40,601 nt of DNA from Phycisphaerae bacterium (GTDB taxonomy: Bacteria > Planctomycetota > Phycisphaerae > Phycisphaerales > UBA1924): positions 1 to 40,601 of the forward strand of contig JAEUIV010000119.1 in assembly GCA_016795005.1 (NCBI GenBank). The letters are read 5' to 3'. The notes under the pieces were generated by a model, which was given only the letters and a program-made list of their open reading frames with translations, did no database searches and was not told the DNA's origin. Position numbers and translations under genes: made by a program. Below, in pieces: positions 8,150-17,154 of the stretch; positions within the stretch are counted from its first letter, which is position 1; the number at the start of each line of letters is the position of its first letter.

Positions 8150-9187
8150 ATGCCGCACCGCCTCCACCTGCTCGTCCTCTTTCTTGGCGTGATCGTTGCT
8201 TCGGGGGCCGCGTCCGCCGCGGACCAGCCGACGGCGCAGGCGCGCTACCTCCAGGACGAACTCGTTCGCGCGGCCGAGGCAAAGAACTGGACGCGCATGA
8301 TCGAAGTCGGGCTTCAGTTGCACCCGATGAACCCGCGGGGAGGTTCCACGGCGTTCAACCTGGCGCTCGCCTACGAACAATCGGGCGACCCCGCGAAGGC
8401 GGCGGAGTGGCTCGTGACCGCCGGACGCGATGGATTCGCCGGCGCGACGGTCGTGAGCACGACGCCTGAACTCGAAAACGCACGCAAGCAGCCTCGATAC
8501 AAGGAAGCGATCGAACTCATCCGCGCGAACCGCGCCCGGCAGTTCGAGGCGTTCAAGGCCGAGGCGGAGAAGACCGAGCCGATGGTCATCCTCCCGCCGA
8601 GGTACGACCCGTCCAAGCCGGCGCCGCTGATCATCGCGTTGCACGGCACGGGCGGGACCGGAAAGCAGATGGCCGATGCGTGGCGCGCCACCGCGTCGAG
8701 GTTCGGAGCCGTCCTCGTGTGCCCCGACGCCCTCCGCCCGGCGGGAAGCGGGTACCACTGGATGTTCATCGACGAATCGGAATGGCTGGTGCTGCGCACG
8801 CTCGAATGGACGAAGACGAAATACCCGATCGACGACTCAAAGGTGATCCTCACCGGCTTCTCACAGGGGGCGAACGTCACGATGCAGGTGACCACGAAGC
8901 ACCCCGACCTCTTCGACGGCGCGATCGTCTGCTGCGGACACTACGAGCCGCACGCGCAGCCGCTGCCGGAGAAGCCGCCGGCGCGCTGGCCCCGGTACGT
9001 CCTCCTGACCGGTGAGCACGACGAGGGTGCGGCGTCGAACCGGCAGTTCGCCGACCTGATCCGCTCGAGGGGAGGCGAGGTGGACCTGCACATCTACAAG
9101 GGCATGGGGCACAGCCTGCCCAAGGCTCGCGAGAAGGAGTTCAAGGACGCGGTGGACTTCGCGCTGGGGACGAGCCGAGGTCGTTGA
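8150..9187 (+). CDS. Secreted alpha/beta-hydrolase esterase with TPR-like N-terminus
   Basis: The 345-residue product begins with a signal peptide (cleavage near ASAADQ, about residue 23). A helical segment follows that resembles one or two tetratricopeptide repeats (AFNLALAYEQSGDPAKAAEWL). The C-terminal 190 residues form an esterase of the PHB-depolymerase or carbohydrate-esterase-1 type. Oxyanion region ALHGTGGTG lies at about 164-172, the nucleophile Ser238 is in GFSQGA, the probable acid Asp291 is in GEHDEGA, and His321 is in GMGHSLP. It should hydrolyse ester bonds outside the cytoplasm; the substrate is unknown. The ATG at 8150 follows CCCGGAGCC. The neighbouring pgpH gene converges on it with a 30-nt gap. 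Confidence 0.85.
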   Translation: MPHRLHLLVLFLGVIVASGAASAADQPTAQARYLQDELVRAAEAKNWTRMIEVGLQLHPMNPRGGSTAFNLALAYEQSGDPAKAAEWLVTAGRDGFAGATVVSTTPELENARKQPRYKEAIELIRANRARQFEAFKAEAEKTEPMVILPPRYDPSKPAPLIIALHGTGGTGKQMADAWRATASRFGAVLVCPDALRPAGSGYHWMFIDESEWLVLRTLEWTKTKYPIDDSKVILTGFSQGANVTMQVTTKHPDLFDGAIVCCGHYEPHAQPLPEKPPARWPRYVLLTGEHDEGAASNRQFADLIRSRGGEVDLHIYKGMGHSLPKAREKEFKDAVDFALGTSRGR

Positions 9188-9217
9188 ACGATCGAACCGG
9201 CCCCGCTCATCCGCCGG

Positions 9218-11560
9218 TCAACCCGCCCGCTCCGCGGGTCCACGTGAATCGGACGCCGCCGCGGTGCGCGAGTCGCTCTCGGCCGTCGGGTACGCGATCC
9301 GACCGTGATAAATGCTGGCGAGCGTCCGCGTGACCGCCTCCTCGATCCGGTGGAGTTCCGCGAGGGTAAGGTTGCACTCGTCGAACTGCCCGTCCATCAA
9401 TCGCTTGGTCGCCAGGTGATTCACGAGCGATTGGATGCGCGAAGGCGTCGGGTCGGGCATCGATCGCGTCGCCGATTCGACGGCGTCGCAGATCATCAGG
9501 ATGGCTTGCTCCTTGGTGCGCGGCTTGGGGCCGGGGTAGCGGTACTCGACTTCGTCGGGCGGAGCGGAGGCGCCCGGGTCGCCGTCCTCCTCTTCCGCTT
9601 CCCGCCGGGCGCGGTCGAAGAAGTACTCGACGAGCGTCGTCCCGTGGTGCGTCTCGATGTACCCGACGAGCGATCGGGGCAAGCGGTACTCCCGCGCGAG
9701 TTCGATGCCGTCCTTCACGTGGCCCACGATGACAAGCAGGCTCATCGCGGGGCTGAGCTTCGAGTGCCGATTGAAGCCGCGCGGCTGGTTCTCGACGAAA
9801 TAATCGGGCTTGTTCATCTTCCCGATGTCGTGGTACAGCGCGCCGACATACACGTGCAGCCCGTTCGCGCCGACCGCCTCCGCCGCCGCCTCGGCCAGGG
9901 TCGCCACGGTGTGCGAGTGATTAAACGTGCCGGGAGCCTGCAACTGCAGTTTGCGGAGGAGGGGCTGCTTCGGGTCACGCCATTCGCCCAGGGTCATGCC
10001 CGTCGTCACATCAAAGAGCCGTTCAACCGTGGGGAGGAACACGAGCGTGAGCGCCCCCGCGCCGAATCCGGCCAGCCCCGCGCGGAGGGCATCCGAGAAA
10101 ATTTCCCCCCACAGCTGCGTGCCCTGCGCCAGCAGCGGACGGCTCAGCAGGCTCACGGACACCACCGACAACGCCAGCCCCGCGCCCACCACGAGCGCCG
10201 CGCGAACCACGTCGTTCCGGCTCCGTACGTCGCGCAGTTGCCACGCGGAAAGCCCCGACGCCGCGAGGATCACCGCCACGTAGCCCAGCGGCAGCGAGAG
10301 CGCCGCGCCGACCACGGCGCACTGCGCCGCGGCCATCGCCAGCCCAAGCCTCGGCTCGAACGCGACCACCGCGATCATCGCCGTGAAAACAACCGGCGCC
10401 ACGGACATCCCCCAGAGCCAGCCGGGCTGCGCGATCGTCGCCCAGCACGCCGCACCGGCCCCCCCGGCCATCAGGATCGCCAATCCGAGGAACCGCATGG
10501 GCGTCCGCCCCAGTTCGCGGTAGAAAAGCCGCACGTACACCGCGAACACCGCCGTGATCACCAGCGCCACCCCCAGCACGCCGGCCCACCGCGCCATCCA
10601 CGCCGCCGGAGGCAGGCTCTGGCGGAACTGCGCGTCTTCCTGCTGAAGCAGGAACGTCTGCTCCGCCGTCAGCACCTGCCCCCGACGCGCCAGCACCTCA
10701 CCCACCCGGTACCGCGCCATCACCGGCGGAACCTCCGCCGCCGCCGCCGCCCGCCGGGCATCGGTCTCGGACTTATCAAAGACAAAGAGCGGCCGCGCAC
10801 CATGCGCCAGCCGGTGCGCCACCGCCTCGCCGATCGACCCCACGAAACCGGCGTCCGTCACCAGGGTCCGCAGGAGCGCGCTGTTGTCCGCCGAGGCGCT
10901 GATCGCCGCGGACTCGCGGACGTTCCGCGCCGCCCCCGCGGGGAGACGGAGTTCCATGCGCTGCGCCGGGTCCGCAAGAGCCAGCTGCAGCTCATCCTGG
11001 CTCACGATCGGCGTGTCCGCGAGCAGGTCCATCAACCGCGCCACGCGCCCGCCCCACGCTTCCATCTCCGACTCGCTCCCGCCGATGGCGCGGAGCGTGT
11101 CGAAGCGATCGGGGGTCAGGTTGAATGCGGCACGAATCTCCGGCGCCATCTCGTCAAATGATTGTGCCGTCACCGCCGCCACGGGCAGCGTGCGGATCGA
11201 CGCTTCCAGTTCGCGGTACGCGCTCTCATCGGCGTTGTACACACGGGGCATCACCACCGCGCGCTCGGCCCGGCGGCTCGCCGTGTTGGCGGCGTCGATC
11301 ACCTCGAACTCCACCCGCGCCGTCCGGGATTCATCGACGATCCGTCCCTCCGCGGGCAGCAGCCTCCCGCGCGACAGACCGATCACCGCCACGCACATGA
11401 GCACCAGGAGCACCACCACGCTCCCCGACGCGAGCACGCCCGGCTGCATCAGCCATTCGCGGAACTGCTCCAACGCCCCGCTCGGCGCGTGCCGACGGGT
11501 GCGCGAAGGCCCCCGCCCCTTGCCGCCGCGACCCCACCGATCAAGCCACCGCTCAGCCAC
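9218..11560 (-). CDS. pgpH: PgpH-like 7TM-HD phosphohydrolase (probable c-di-AMP phosphodiesterase)
   Basis: The 780-residue membrane protein matches the 7TM-HDED plus 7TMR-HD architecture: a short basic cytoplasmic tail, one membrane helix (about 44-63), a large extracytoplasmic region, a bundle of about seven membrane helices (about 320-500), then a cytoplasmic HD domain. Metal and catalytic residues are visible in FNHSHTVATL (about 547-550), the HD pair in YHDIGK (577-578), His614 in VGHVKDG, His638-His639 in THHGT and Asp692 in ICDAVE. Known relatives cleave c-di-AMP to pApA, which would make this a second-messenger enzyme of envelope homeostasis. The GTG start at 11560 overlaps the end of phoH by 8 nt, so the two are translationally coupled. 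An acidic insert (EAEEEDGDPGAS) interrupts the HD domain. Confidence 0.9.
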   Translation of the reverse strand: MAERWLDRWGRGGKGRGPSRTRRHAPSGALEQFREWLMQPGVLASGSVVVLLVLMCVAVIGLSRGRLLPAEGRIVDESRTARVEFEVIDAANTASRRAERAVVMPRVYNADESAYRELEASIRTLPVAAVTAQSFDEMAPEIRAAFNLTPDRFDTLRAIGGSESEMEAWGGRVARLMDLLADTPIVSQDELQLALADPAQRMELRLPAGAARNVRESAAISASADNSALLRTLVTDAGFVGSIGEAVAHRLAHGARPLFVFDKSETDARRAAAAAEVPPVMARYRVGEVLARRGQVLTAEQTFLLQQEDAQFRQSLPPAAWMARWAGVLGVALVITAVFAVYVRLFYRELGRTPMRFLGLAILMAGGAGAACWATIAQPGWLWGMSVAPVVFTAMIAVVAFEPRLGLAMAAAQCAVVGAALSLPLGYVAVILAASGLSAWQLRDVRSRNDVVRAALVVGAGLALSVVSVSLLSRPLLAQGTQLWGEIFSDALRAGLAGFGAGALTLVFLPTVERLFDVTTGMTLGEWRDPKQPLLRKLQLQAPGTFNHSHTVATLAEAAAEAVGANGLHVYVGALYHDIGKMNKPDYFVENQPRGFNRHSKLSPAMSLLVIVGHVKDGIELAREYRLPRSLVGYIETHHGTTLVEYFFDRARREAEEEDGDPGASAPPDEVEYRYPGPKPRTKEQAILMICDAVESATRSMPDPTPSRIQSLVNHLATKRLMDGQFDECNLTLAELHRIEEAVTRTLASIYHGRIAYPTAESDSRTAAASDSRGPAERAG

Positions 11561-12569
11561 GGTTCACCCCCGGAGGCTCGCGCACCGCGGGCGCATCCGT
11601 GTACGCCTCGATGATGCGCTGCACCAGCTCGTGACGCACGACATCGCTCGTGTCCAGCGCGCACATCGCCACGCCCGGAACGCGCCGGAGACGCCGGGCC
11701 GCGTCGATCAGCCCGCTCTCACCCGGCTCGGGAAGATCGATCTGCGTCGTGTCCCCCGTGATGACCATCTTCGAGCGCTGGCCCATCCGCGTGAGAAACA
11801 TCTGCATCTGCCCCCGGGTCGTGTTCTGCGCTTCGTCAAGAATGATCGCCGCGTCGTTCAGCGTCCGTCCGCGCATGTACGCCAGCGGAGAGATCTCAAC
11901 CACGTCGTTGGCGATGAATCGCTTGATCGTCGCGAAGTCCATCATGTCGTGGAGCGCGTCAAGCAGCGGGCGGAGGTACGGGTTGACCTTCGCGAACTGG
12001 TCTCCCGGGAGGAATCCGAGTTTCTCACCCGCTTCCACCGCCGGACGCGCCAGCACGAGTTTCTTGACCCGCCCGCTCTTCAGAAGATTGATCCCCGCCG
12101 CAACCGCGAGATACGTCTTGCCCGTCCCGGCGGGACCGATGCCGAAGACCAGGTCGTGCGACCGGATCGCATCGAGATACGCCTGCTGGTTCGGGCTTTT
12201 CGCCGTCACGGGGCGGCCGCCCGCGTACACGCTCATCCGCTCGCCATTCGCCGCGGCTTCATCCTCCCGCGCGGCCTGGCCCGGCCGATGACTCTTGGCG
12301 GCCTGCCAGCCCGCCTCCGCGATCGCGTCCATCACCTGCTGGCGGTTCATCGTCACCCCCCGGCCGGTCGCGCGGATCAGCGTGTCCAGCACAAGCGACG
12401 CCGCGTTGACCGCCTCGCCCTCGCCGAGAACGCGGACGGTACCCTCACGCGCCGTCAGGTTGACCCCGAGGGCTTCTCGGATCATCTTGAGGTTCCGCTC
12501 GCCGACCCCGTACACCGGCACGCGGTCAACCGAATCGGGGACTTGGATGGTCGTTTCCAACTCGGACAA
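11553..12569 (-). CDS. phoH: PhoH-family ATPase
   Basis: PhoH is a cytosolic P-loop ATPase linked to RNA metabolism. The N-terminal KH-like region (about 10-75: GVGERNLKMIREALGVNL) precedes the ATPase domain. Walker A GPAGTGKT is at 145-152, Walker B ILDEAQN at about 243-249, and the family block RPAVEAGEKLGFLPGD at about 175-190. The length (338) is standard. The reading frame is closed by a TGA only two codons upstream, so the start is TTG at 12569 or the TTG three codons later; no ATG lies nearby. It heads a two-gene unit with pgpH. In many bacteria phoH is followed by ybeY and an HD-domain gene, but ybeY is not here. Confidence 0.93.
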   Translation of the reverse strand: MSELETTIQVPDSVDRVPVYGVGERNLKMIREALGVNLTAREGTVRVLGEGEAVNAASLVLDTLIRATGRGVTMNRQQVMDAIAEAGWQAAKSHRPGQAAREDEAAANGERMSVYAGGRPVTAKSPNQQAYLDAIRSHDLVFGIGPAGTGKTYLAVAAGINLLKSGRVKKLVLARPAVEAGEKLGFLPGDQFAKVNPYLRPLLDALHDMMDFATIKRFIANDVVEISPLAYMRGRTLNDAAIILDEAQNTTRGQMQMFLTRMGQRSKMVITGDTTQIDLPEPGESGLIDAARRLRRVPGVAMCALDTSDVVRHELVQRIIEAYTDAPAVREPPGVNRG

Positions 12570-12640
12570 CTCGCTTCAGGCCCGCCGCCTTGCCGGATCG
12601 CCGGAGGCGGTGTGGGCCGGGAACCCATCCTCAGATCGTG

Positions 12641-12646
12641 ATTCTA
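12641..12646 (-). promoter_or_regulatory. Putative -10 box for phoH-pgpH
   Basis: TAGAAT on the minus strand lies about 70 nt before the TTG start of phoH, within the 106-nt gap between divergent genes. No good -35 is recognisable. Confidence 0.35.
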
Positions 12647-12675
12647 CGCCTTCAACACAAGCGGCGGCTCCAACA

Positions 12676-13128
12676 ATGAGCGAAACAATTAGGGCGATGG
12701 TCGGGACACTGGCGGCCCTGGCGCTCGCCTTCGCCACCGCGTGCGGACCGGATGAGCCGCGGCTCCTTCCCCTCACATCGCCCATCGCGCAAGATCATGA
12801 AGGCGCAAGAGTGACCATCAGCGCCCGGATCCGAGATGTCCGACCGGCCCTGATGCGGTCGTTGCCTTCGATCGAGTTCGCCCCCCTGCGCGAGAGCGGA
12901 AGCGCCCCAGAGGGGTTCCTCGACTTCGAACTTGTCGGGCTTCGCGGCGAGCCGGGGAGCGTCCGCGTGGAGTTCGCCGCGACCGACGGCTCGCTCCCCG
13001 CGCTGCGCGAACCGCGCCCGATGACCATCCGCGTTCGCATCGGACACTTCGGCGATGCCGAGCGGGAACGCTCGCTCGCGCGTCGAATGGCACGCGAAGC
13101 CCTGACGCTGGGAGACGACGGATCGTGA
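12676..13128 (+). CDS. Small putative lipoprotein heading the ABC transporter cassette
   Basis: The 150-residue product has an N-terminal hydrophobic segment ending in ATAC (Cys23), an imperfect lipobox, so it is probably an exported lipoprotein. The mature part (ARVTISARIRDVRPALMRSL, LDFELVGLRGEPGSVRVEFAA) reads as a single beta-rich domain with no family I recognise. Its stop overlaps the GTG of the following permease by four bases, which ties it to the transporter operon. An alternative ATG at 12697 would shorten the signal. The N-terminus is weakly supported by ribosome-site evidence. A role in the transporter is inferred from position only. Confidence 0.7.
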   Translation: MSETIRAMVGTLAALALAFATACGPDEPRLLPLTSPIAQDHEGARVTISARIRDVRPALMRSLPSIEFAPLRESGSAPEGFLDFELVGLRGEPGSVRVEFAATDGSLPALREPRPMTIRVRIGHFGDAERERSLARRMAREALTLGDDGS

Positions 13129-14132
13129 GCGCAACGAGATCACACCGCGCCGGCTCGAACCACCGCGTCGCGGGCTGGGTCGGCGCCGCGATTCTCGCCT
13201 TCATGCTGCTCGTCTGCCTCGGCTCGCTTCCCTTTACCCTTTCCTCCGCGGGCGCCGACGCGACCGGGCACACGCTCCCGCCCAGGTACCGCGCGGGCGA
13301 TCTGAATGCCTACCTCCTCCCACCGTCGTGGGCATCGATGCGCCCCGATGAACATTCCCGGCACACGTCCATCGGAGCCCCCGCGCACCTCCTGGGCACC
13401 GACAAGCTCGGCAATGATCTCCTCATCCGCTGCCTCACGGGAGGGGGCGTCTCGATCGGTATCGGCCTCGCCGCCGCCGCCATCAGCGTCGTCATCGGCA
13501 CCCTCTACGGCGCGCTCGCGGGCGCCGCCGGAGGACGCGTGGACGCACTCATGATGCGCATCGTCGATGTCCTGTACGGCCTTCCCTACGTGCTGATCGT
13601 CGTCCTGCTCGCGGTCGCGGGCGACGCCCTGATCGATCGGTACACCGCACGCGGCGGCGACCTGGACGGGAGCACGCGGACCGTCATCGAGATCGGCATC
13701 CTGCTCGTCGCGATCGGCGGCGTGTCCTGGCTCACCATGGCGCGCGTCATCCGGGGACAGGTGCTGAGCCTGCGGGCCCAGCCGTTCATGGAAGCCGCCC
13801 GGGCCTTGGGCGTGCCGTGGCCCAGGAAGTTCGTGAAACATCTGCTGCCGAATCTCGTCGGGCCGATCATCGTCTACGCCACGTTGACCGTGCCCCAGGC
13901 GATCCTCCAGGAGTCGTTCCTGAGTTTCCTGGGGATCGGTGTTCGCCCGCCCATGCCCAGTTGGGGCAACCTCGCCGCGGATGGGCTGACCGAACTGAAC
14001 CCGGTGCGCGTGCGATGGTGGCTCATCGTCTTCCCCTGCCTGCTGCTGGGCATCACCCTTCTGTCATTGAACTTCGTCGGCGAATGGATGCGCGAGCGAC
14101 TCGACCCAAGGCAAGCCGATCGCGCCGGCTGA
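13125..14132 (+). CDS. Peptide-type ABC transporter permease, C-type (DppC/OppC), copy 1
   Basis: The protein is an inner-membrane subunit of an oligopeptide/nickel-family importer. One N-terminal membrane helix (about 16-36) precedes an extracytoplasmic loop with the family hallmark HLLGTDKLGNDLLIRCLTGG. Five further helices carry the cytoplasmic coupling EAA motif EAARALGVPWPRKFVKHLLPN and the block QESFLSFLGIGVRPPMPSWGNL. The length is 335. An insert of about 35 residues (AGDALIDRYTARGGDLDGST) lengthens one extracytoplasmic loop compared with most relatives. The start GTG overlaps the previous stop. No B-type partner precedes it, whereas the B-type gene lies two genes downstream, so this copy is separated from its usual neighbour. 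Confidence 0.92.
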   Translation: MSATRSHRAGSNHRVAGWVGAAILAFMLLVCLGSLPFTLSSAGADATGHTLPPRYRAGDLNAYLLPPSWASMRPDEHSRHTSIGAPAHLLGTDKLGNDLLIRCLTGGGVSIGIGLAAAAISVVIGTLYGALAGAAGGRVDALMMRIVDVLYGLPYVLIVVLLAVAGDALIDRYTARGGDLDGSTRTVIEIGILLVAIGGVSWLTMARVIRGQVLSLRAQPFMEAARALGVPWPRKFVKHLLPNLVGPIIVYATLTVPQAILQESFLSFLGIGVRPPMPSWGNLAADGLTELNPVRVRWWLIVFPCLLLGITLLSLNFVGEWMRERLDPRQADRAG

Positions 14133-14160
14133 TTCTCCGCGACCAGCGGTCGGATTGGGA

Positions 14161-14166
14161 TATGCT
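14161..14166 (+). promoter_or_regulatory. Putative -10 box upstream of the substrate-binding protein
   Basis: TATGCT sits in the 85-nt gap between the first permease and the binding protein, 51 nt before the ATG at 14218. It suggests an internal promoter raising expression of the binding protein. Confidence 0.35.
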
Positions 14167-14217
14167 CTCCCCCGGCACGGAGGCTGGGCGGGGGAACGGG
14201 CCACGGAGATGACTCCG

Positions 14218-16083
14218 ATGGAAAACCGATTTGGTCTGAAGGACCTCATCTACTCGCTCGTCCTGTCCGTCCTCGCCGTCGCCCTCGTCCTGCTCATGGT
14301 GCAGGGGGAGCGACGCTGGAACGAAACACGCGCCCTCCGCGAGGCGGTCGAACGGCAGACGAAACTCCTCAGCGATCTCGAGCGAAGGCTCAACGCCCCG
14401 AGCACGCCGCCGGGCGTGCCAACCACTCACGCAAAGACCGATTCCTGGGCGCGTCCGGGCGTCCCCATCATCACCCCACCCGAGTGGTCATTCCCGAGCG
14501 ATCCGCGATCGCGCCCCGACTTCGCCGTCGGAGGAACGCTCACGGAACTCTTCGAGGGACGCATCAAGTCCATCACCCCCTACATGGCCAACGACGCCTT
14601 CTCGTTTCGCATCGTGAACGAGTCGGTCTGCGAGTCGCTCGCGGCGCTCGACGCCGCGACCCTCGAACTCCGCGCCGGCCTCGCCGAGGCGTGGCAATAC
14701 GACCCGGAGGGTCGGTGGCTCCGCGTGAAGATCCGCGATGAGGCCAGGTTCAGCGACGGCGAACCCGTCACCTCCGAAGATGTCCGATTCACCTTTATGG
14801 ACTACATCCTGAAGCGTGAGATCGAGACCGGCCCCTTCCGAGGCGACGCCGCGTTGATCGAGCGCATCGAGCCGATCACCGACAAGACGGTCGAGTTCAC
14901 TTTCCGGGAGCCGCGATTCAATAATCTCCGCACGGCGCTCCGCAACGCCATCCTGCCCGCGCACTTTTACAAACCGTTCACGCCGGAACAGATCAACGCC
15001 TCGACCGCGCTCCTCATGGGTTCGGGACCATACCGGCTCGAAACGCTCAACCCCGACCAGCAATGGAAATCCGACACCCCCCTGCTGCTCGTCCGCAACG
15101 AGCGCTACTGGGCGCCCACCGCCCGAACGCCCCCGATCGACCGGCTCCGGTTCATCTCCGTCCCCGACAACGGCACAAGGCTGATCGAACTCGAAGCCGG
15201 CCGCGGCGACATGATGCGCTCCACCCCCGAGCAGCACGCCTCCAGGAGCGCCGATCCGACATTCGCCGAACGATTCGACTCGCTCGCATGGACCAACATG
15301 CGATCGGGCTACACCATCCTCGCATGGAACGGCGGGCCGCGCCGTGGAAAGCCGACACCCTTCGCCGATGCGCGCATCCGCCGCGCCATGACGCTCGCGC
15401 TCGACCGCGAACGCATCAACCGCGATTTCTACGAAGGGCTGTGCGAAGTCGCCACCGGCCCGTTCCCGAAATGGCAGGCGGACCCATCCGTCACCCCGTG
15501 GCCCTTCGATCTCGACACCGCCGCGGCGCTCCTGGATGAAGCCGGATGGACCGACACCAACGCCGACGGGGTGCGAGAAAACGCCGCCGGAGACCCGCTC
15601 GCATGGGAACTCACCTATGTCCGCGGCAGCGTCGTCGGCGAGCGCGTCTCCCCCTACATCATCGACCAGTGCGCAAAGATCGGCGTGCGCGTCACCACGC
15701 GCGTGGTCGACGCCGCCACGCTCGCCGAACTGCGCAAGACCTTCGATTACGACGCGATCCCGACCCAATGGTCCTGGTCGGACCCCGAATACGACCCATT
15801 CCAGACGCTCCACTCGTCCCAGATCGACGGCGGCGACAACTGGATCCAGTACCGCAGCGCCGAGGCCGATGACCTGATCGAACAGGCACGCCGGACCATC
15901 GACCCCAAGGTCCGCGCCGGTCTGTGGCATCGACTGCATCGACGGCTCCACGAGGATCAACCCTGCACCTACCTCCTCAACGTGCCGTGGACGCGCTTTG
16001 TCAGCCGGCGGATCGAGAATGTCAACACCTACCCGGCCGGATTGGACCGAAGAGAATGGTTCATCCCAAGTTCCAGGCAGTAG
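14218..16083 (+). CDS. Membrane-anchored solute-binding protein, SBP_bac_5 family
   Basis: This is the extracytoplasmic receptor of a peptide-type importer. Instead of a cleaved signal or lipobox it has an uncleaved N-terminal membrane helix (about 8-29, LIYSLVLSVLAVALVLLMV) and a coiled-coil stalk (about 33-60, RALREAVERQTKLLSDLERRL). The family-5 domain follows: IRDEARFSDGEPVTSEDVRFTF, the DALIERIEPITD-like region, and EAGRGDMM, DARIRRAMTLALDRERI and AALLDEAGWTDTNADG. The length is 621. The ATG at 14218 is chosen because GGAG lies 9 nt upstream; an ATG at 14209 would leave the ribosome site touching the start. It lies between the C-type and B-type permease genes. The ligand is not evident. 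Confidence 0.92.
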   Translation: MENRFGLKDLIYSLVLSVLAVALVLLMVQGERRWNETRALREAVERQTKLLSDLERRLNAPSTPPGVPTTHAKTDSWARPGVPIITPPEWSFPSDPRSRPDFAVGGTLTELFEGRIKSITPYMANDAFSFRIVNESVCESLAALDAATLELRAGLAEAWQYDPEGRWLRVKIRDEARFSDGEPVTSEDVRFTFMDYILKREIETGPFRGDAALIERIEPITDKTVEFTFREPRFNNLRTALRNAILPAHFYKPFTPEQINASTALLMGSGPYRLETLNPDQQWKSDTPLLLVRNERYWAPTARTPPIDRLRFISVPDNGTRLIELEAGRGDMMRSTPEQHASRSADPTFAERFDSLAWTNMRSGYTILAWNGGPRRGKPTPFADARIRRAMTLALDRERINRDFYEGLCEVATGPFPKWQADPSVTPWPFDLDTAAALLDEAGWTDTNADGVRENAAGDPLAWELTYVRGSVVGERVSPYIIDQCAKIGVRVTTRVVDAATLAELRKTFDYDAIPTQWSWSDPEYDPFQTLHSSQIDGGDNWIQYRSAEADDLIEQARRTIDPKVRAGLWHRLHRRLHEDQPCTYLLNVPWTRFVSRRIENVNTYPAGLDRREWFIPSSRQ

Positions 16084-16134
16084 CGCGAGCCGATCGAGCC
16101 AGCGCCCGCGGCGCCGCCCTCGACCATCCCAGAC

Positions 16135-17154
16135 ATGACCACGTTCCTCACAAGGCGAGTGCTCCTGATGATCCCGACCCTGATCGGGATCACGCTCATC
16201 GTCTTCATGTTGATCGCGCTCTCCCCCGGCGGACTCTCGGGGGGCGCCGAGCGCGCCGCGTCAGGCGACGCCGCACAGCGTGCCGCCGAACGAGCCTATT
16301 TCAACGAACGCTTCGGCCTCGACGATCCGCTCCCGCTCCAGTATCTCCGCTGGCTGAACCGCGTCAGCCCCGTCCGCGTCGGCGGCCCGATCGGCGTCTC
16401 GTTCGGCACGCCGGACCTCGGCCTCTCGCTCGCGCGCTCCCGGCCCGTCGTCGAGGTGATCGCCGACGCGCTGCCGACCACCTTGCTGCTCAACCTGCTC
16501 TCACTGATCGTCATCTACATCATCGCGGTACCGCTCGGGATGCTGGCCGCGCTCCGGCGGGGAACCTGGGCCGACAACATCATCCGCGCGGCGCTCATCG
16601 CGCTCTGGTCGGCCCCTGTGGTCGTCGCCGCCGTGGCGCTGCAGGGATTCTTCGGACGACCTGGGCTTGACTGGCTCCCGTCGAGCGGGCTTCACTCCAT
16701 CGACGCACGCGATCTCCCCTTCTTCGACTACCTGCTCGACGGCGCGAGGCACCTGGTGCTCCCGGTCGCCTGTCTTTCCTACGGGTCGCTCGCGGTGCTC
16801 AGCCGCCAGACCCGCGCCGCCGTCCTCGAGAACCTCGCCGCCGATCACGTCCGCGCCGCGCGGGCAAGAGGACTCCCCGAGAGCGAGGTCTTCGCGCGCC
16901 ACGTCGTCCGCAACAGCCTCCTGCCGCAGATCACATTGCTCGCGGCGGTTCTCCCCACCATGCTCTCCGGCTCGATCATCGTCGAGCACGTGTTCAATCT
17001 CCACGGGATGGGCACGCTCATGCTCGAATCCATCGATCAGCGCGACCGAGAAGTGCTGATGGCGTGCGCGCTGATCGTGGCGCTGGTCAACGTCGTCTCG
17101 CTCCTGATCGCCGACGTGCTCTACGCCATCGCCGATCCGAGGGCGCGAGCATGA
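16135..17154 (+). CDS. Peptide-type ABC transporter permease, B-type (DppB/OppB)
   Basis: The 339-residue inner-membrane subunit opens with the B-type N-terminus (TTFLTRRVLLMIPTLIGITL) and ends with the block SGSIIVEHVFNLHGMGTLML, both specific to DppB-like proteins. The EAA coupling region is ADHVRAARARGLPESEVFARH followed by VVRNSLLPQITLL. About six membrane helices are present. The first extracytoplasmic region includes FNERFGLDDPLPLQYLRWL, also typical. The start has no strong Shine-Dalgarno. Its TGA overlaps the ATG of the second C-type permease (ATGA), so B and C' are made together. Confidence 0.93.
   Translation: MTTFLTRRVLLMIPTLIGITLIVFMLIALSPGGLSGGAERAASGDAAQRAAERAYFNERFGLDDPLPLQYLRWLNRVSPVRVGGPIGVSFGTPDLGLSLARSRPVVEVIADALPTTLLLNLLSLIVIYIIAVPLGMLAALRRGTWADNIIRAALIALWSAPVVVAAVALQGFFGRPGLDWLPSSGLHSIDARDLPFFDYLLDGARHLVLPVACLSYGSLAVLSRQTRAAVLENLAADHVRAARARGLPESEVFARHVVRNSLLPQITLLAAVLPTMLSGSIIVEHVFNLHGMGTLMLESIDQRDREVLMACALIVALVNVVSLLIADVLYAIADPRARA

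Noticed and set aside
9305-11161. Plus-strand open frame of 618 codons opposite pgpH
   Set aside because: Antisense to a gene with intact HD-domain motifs; Arg/His-rich translation typical of GC-rich shadow frames.
14488-15960. Minus-strand open frame of 490 codons opposite the solute-binding protein
   Set aside because: The plus-strand frame has clear SBP_bac_5 motifs and a good start; the antisense frame has none.
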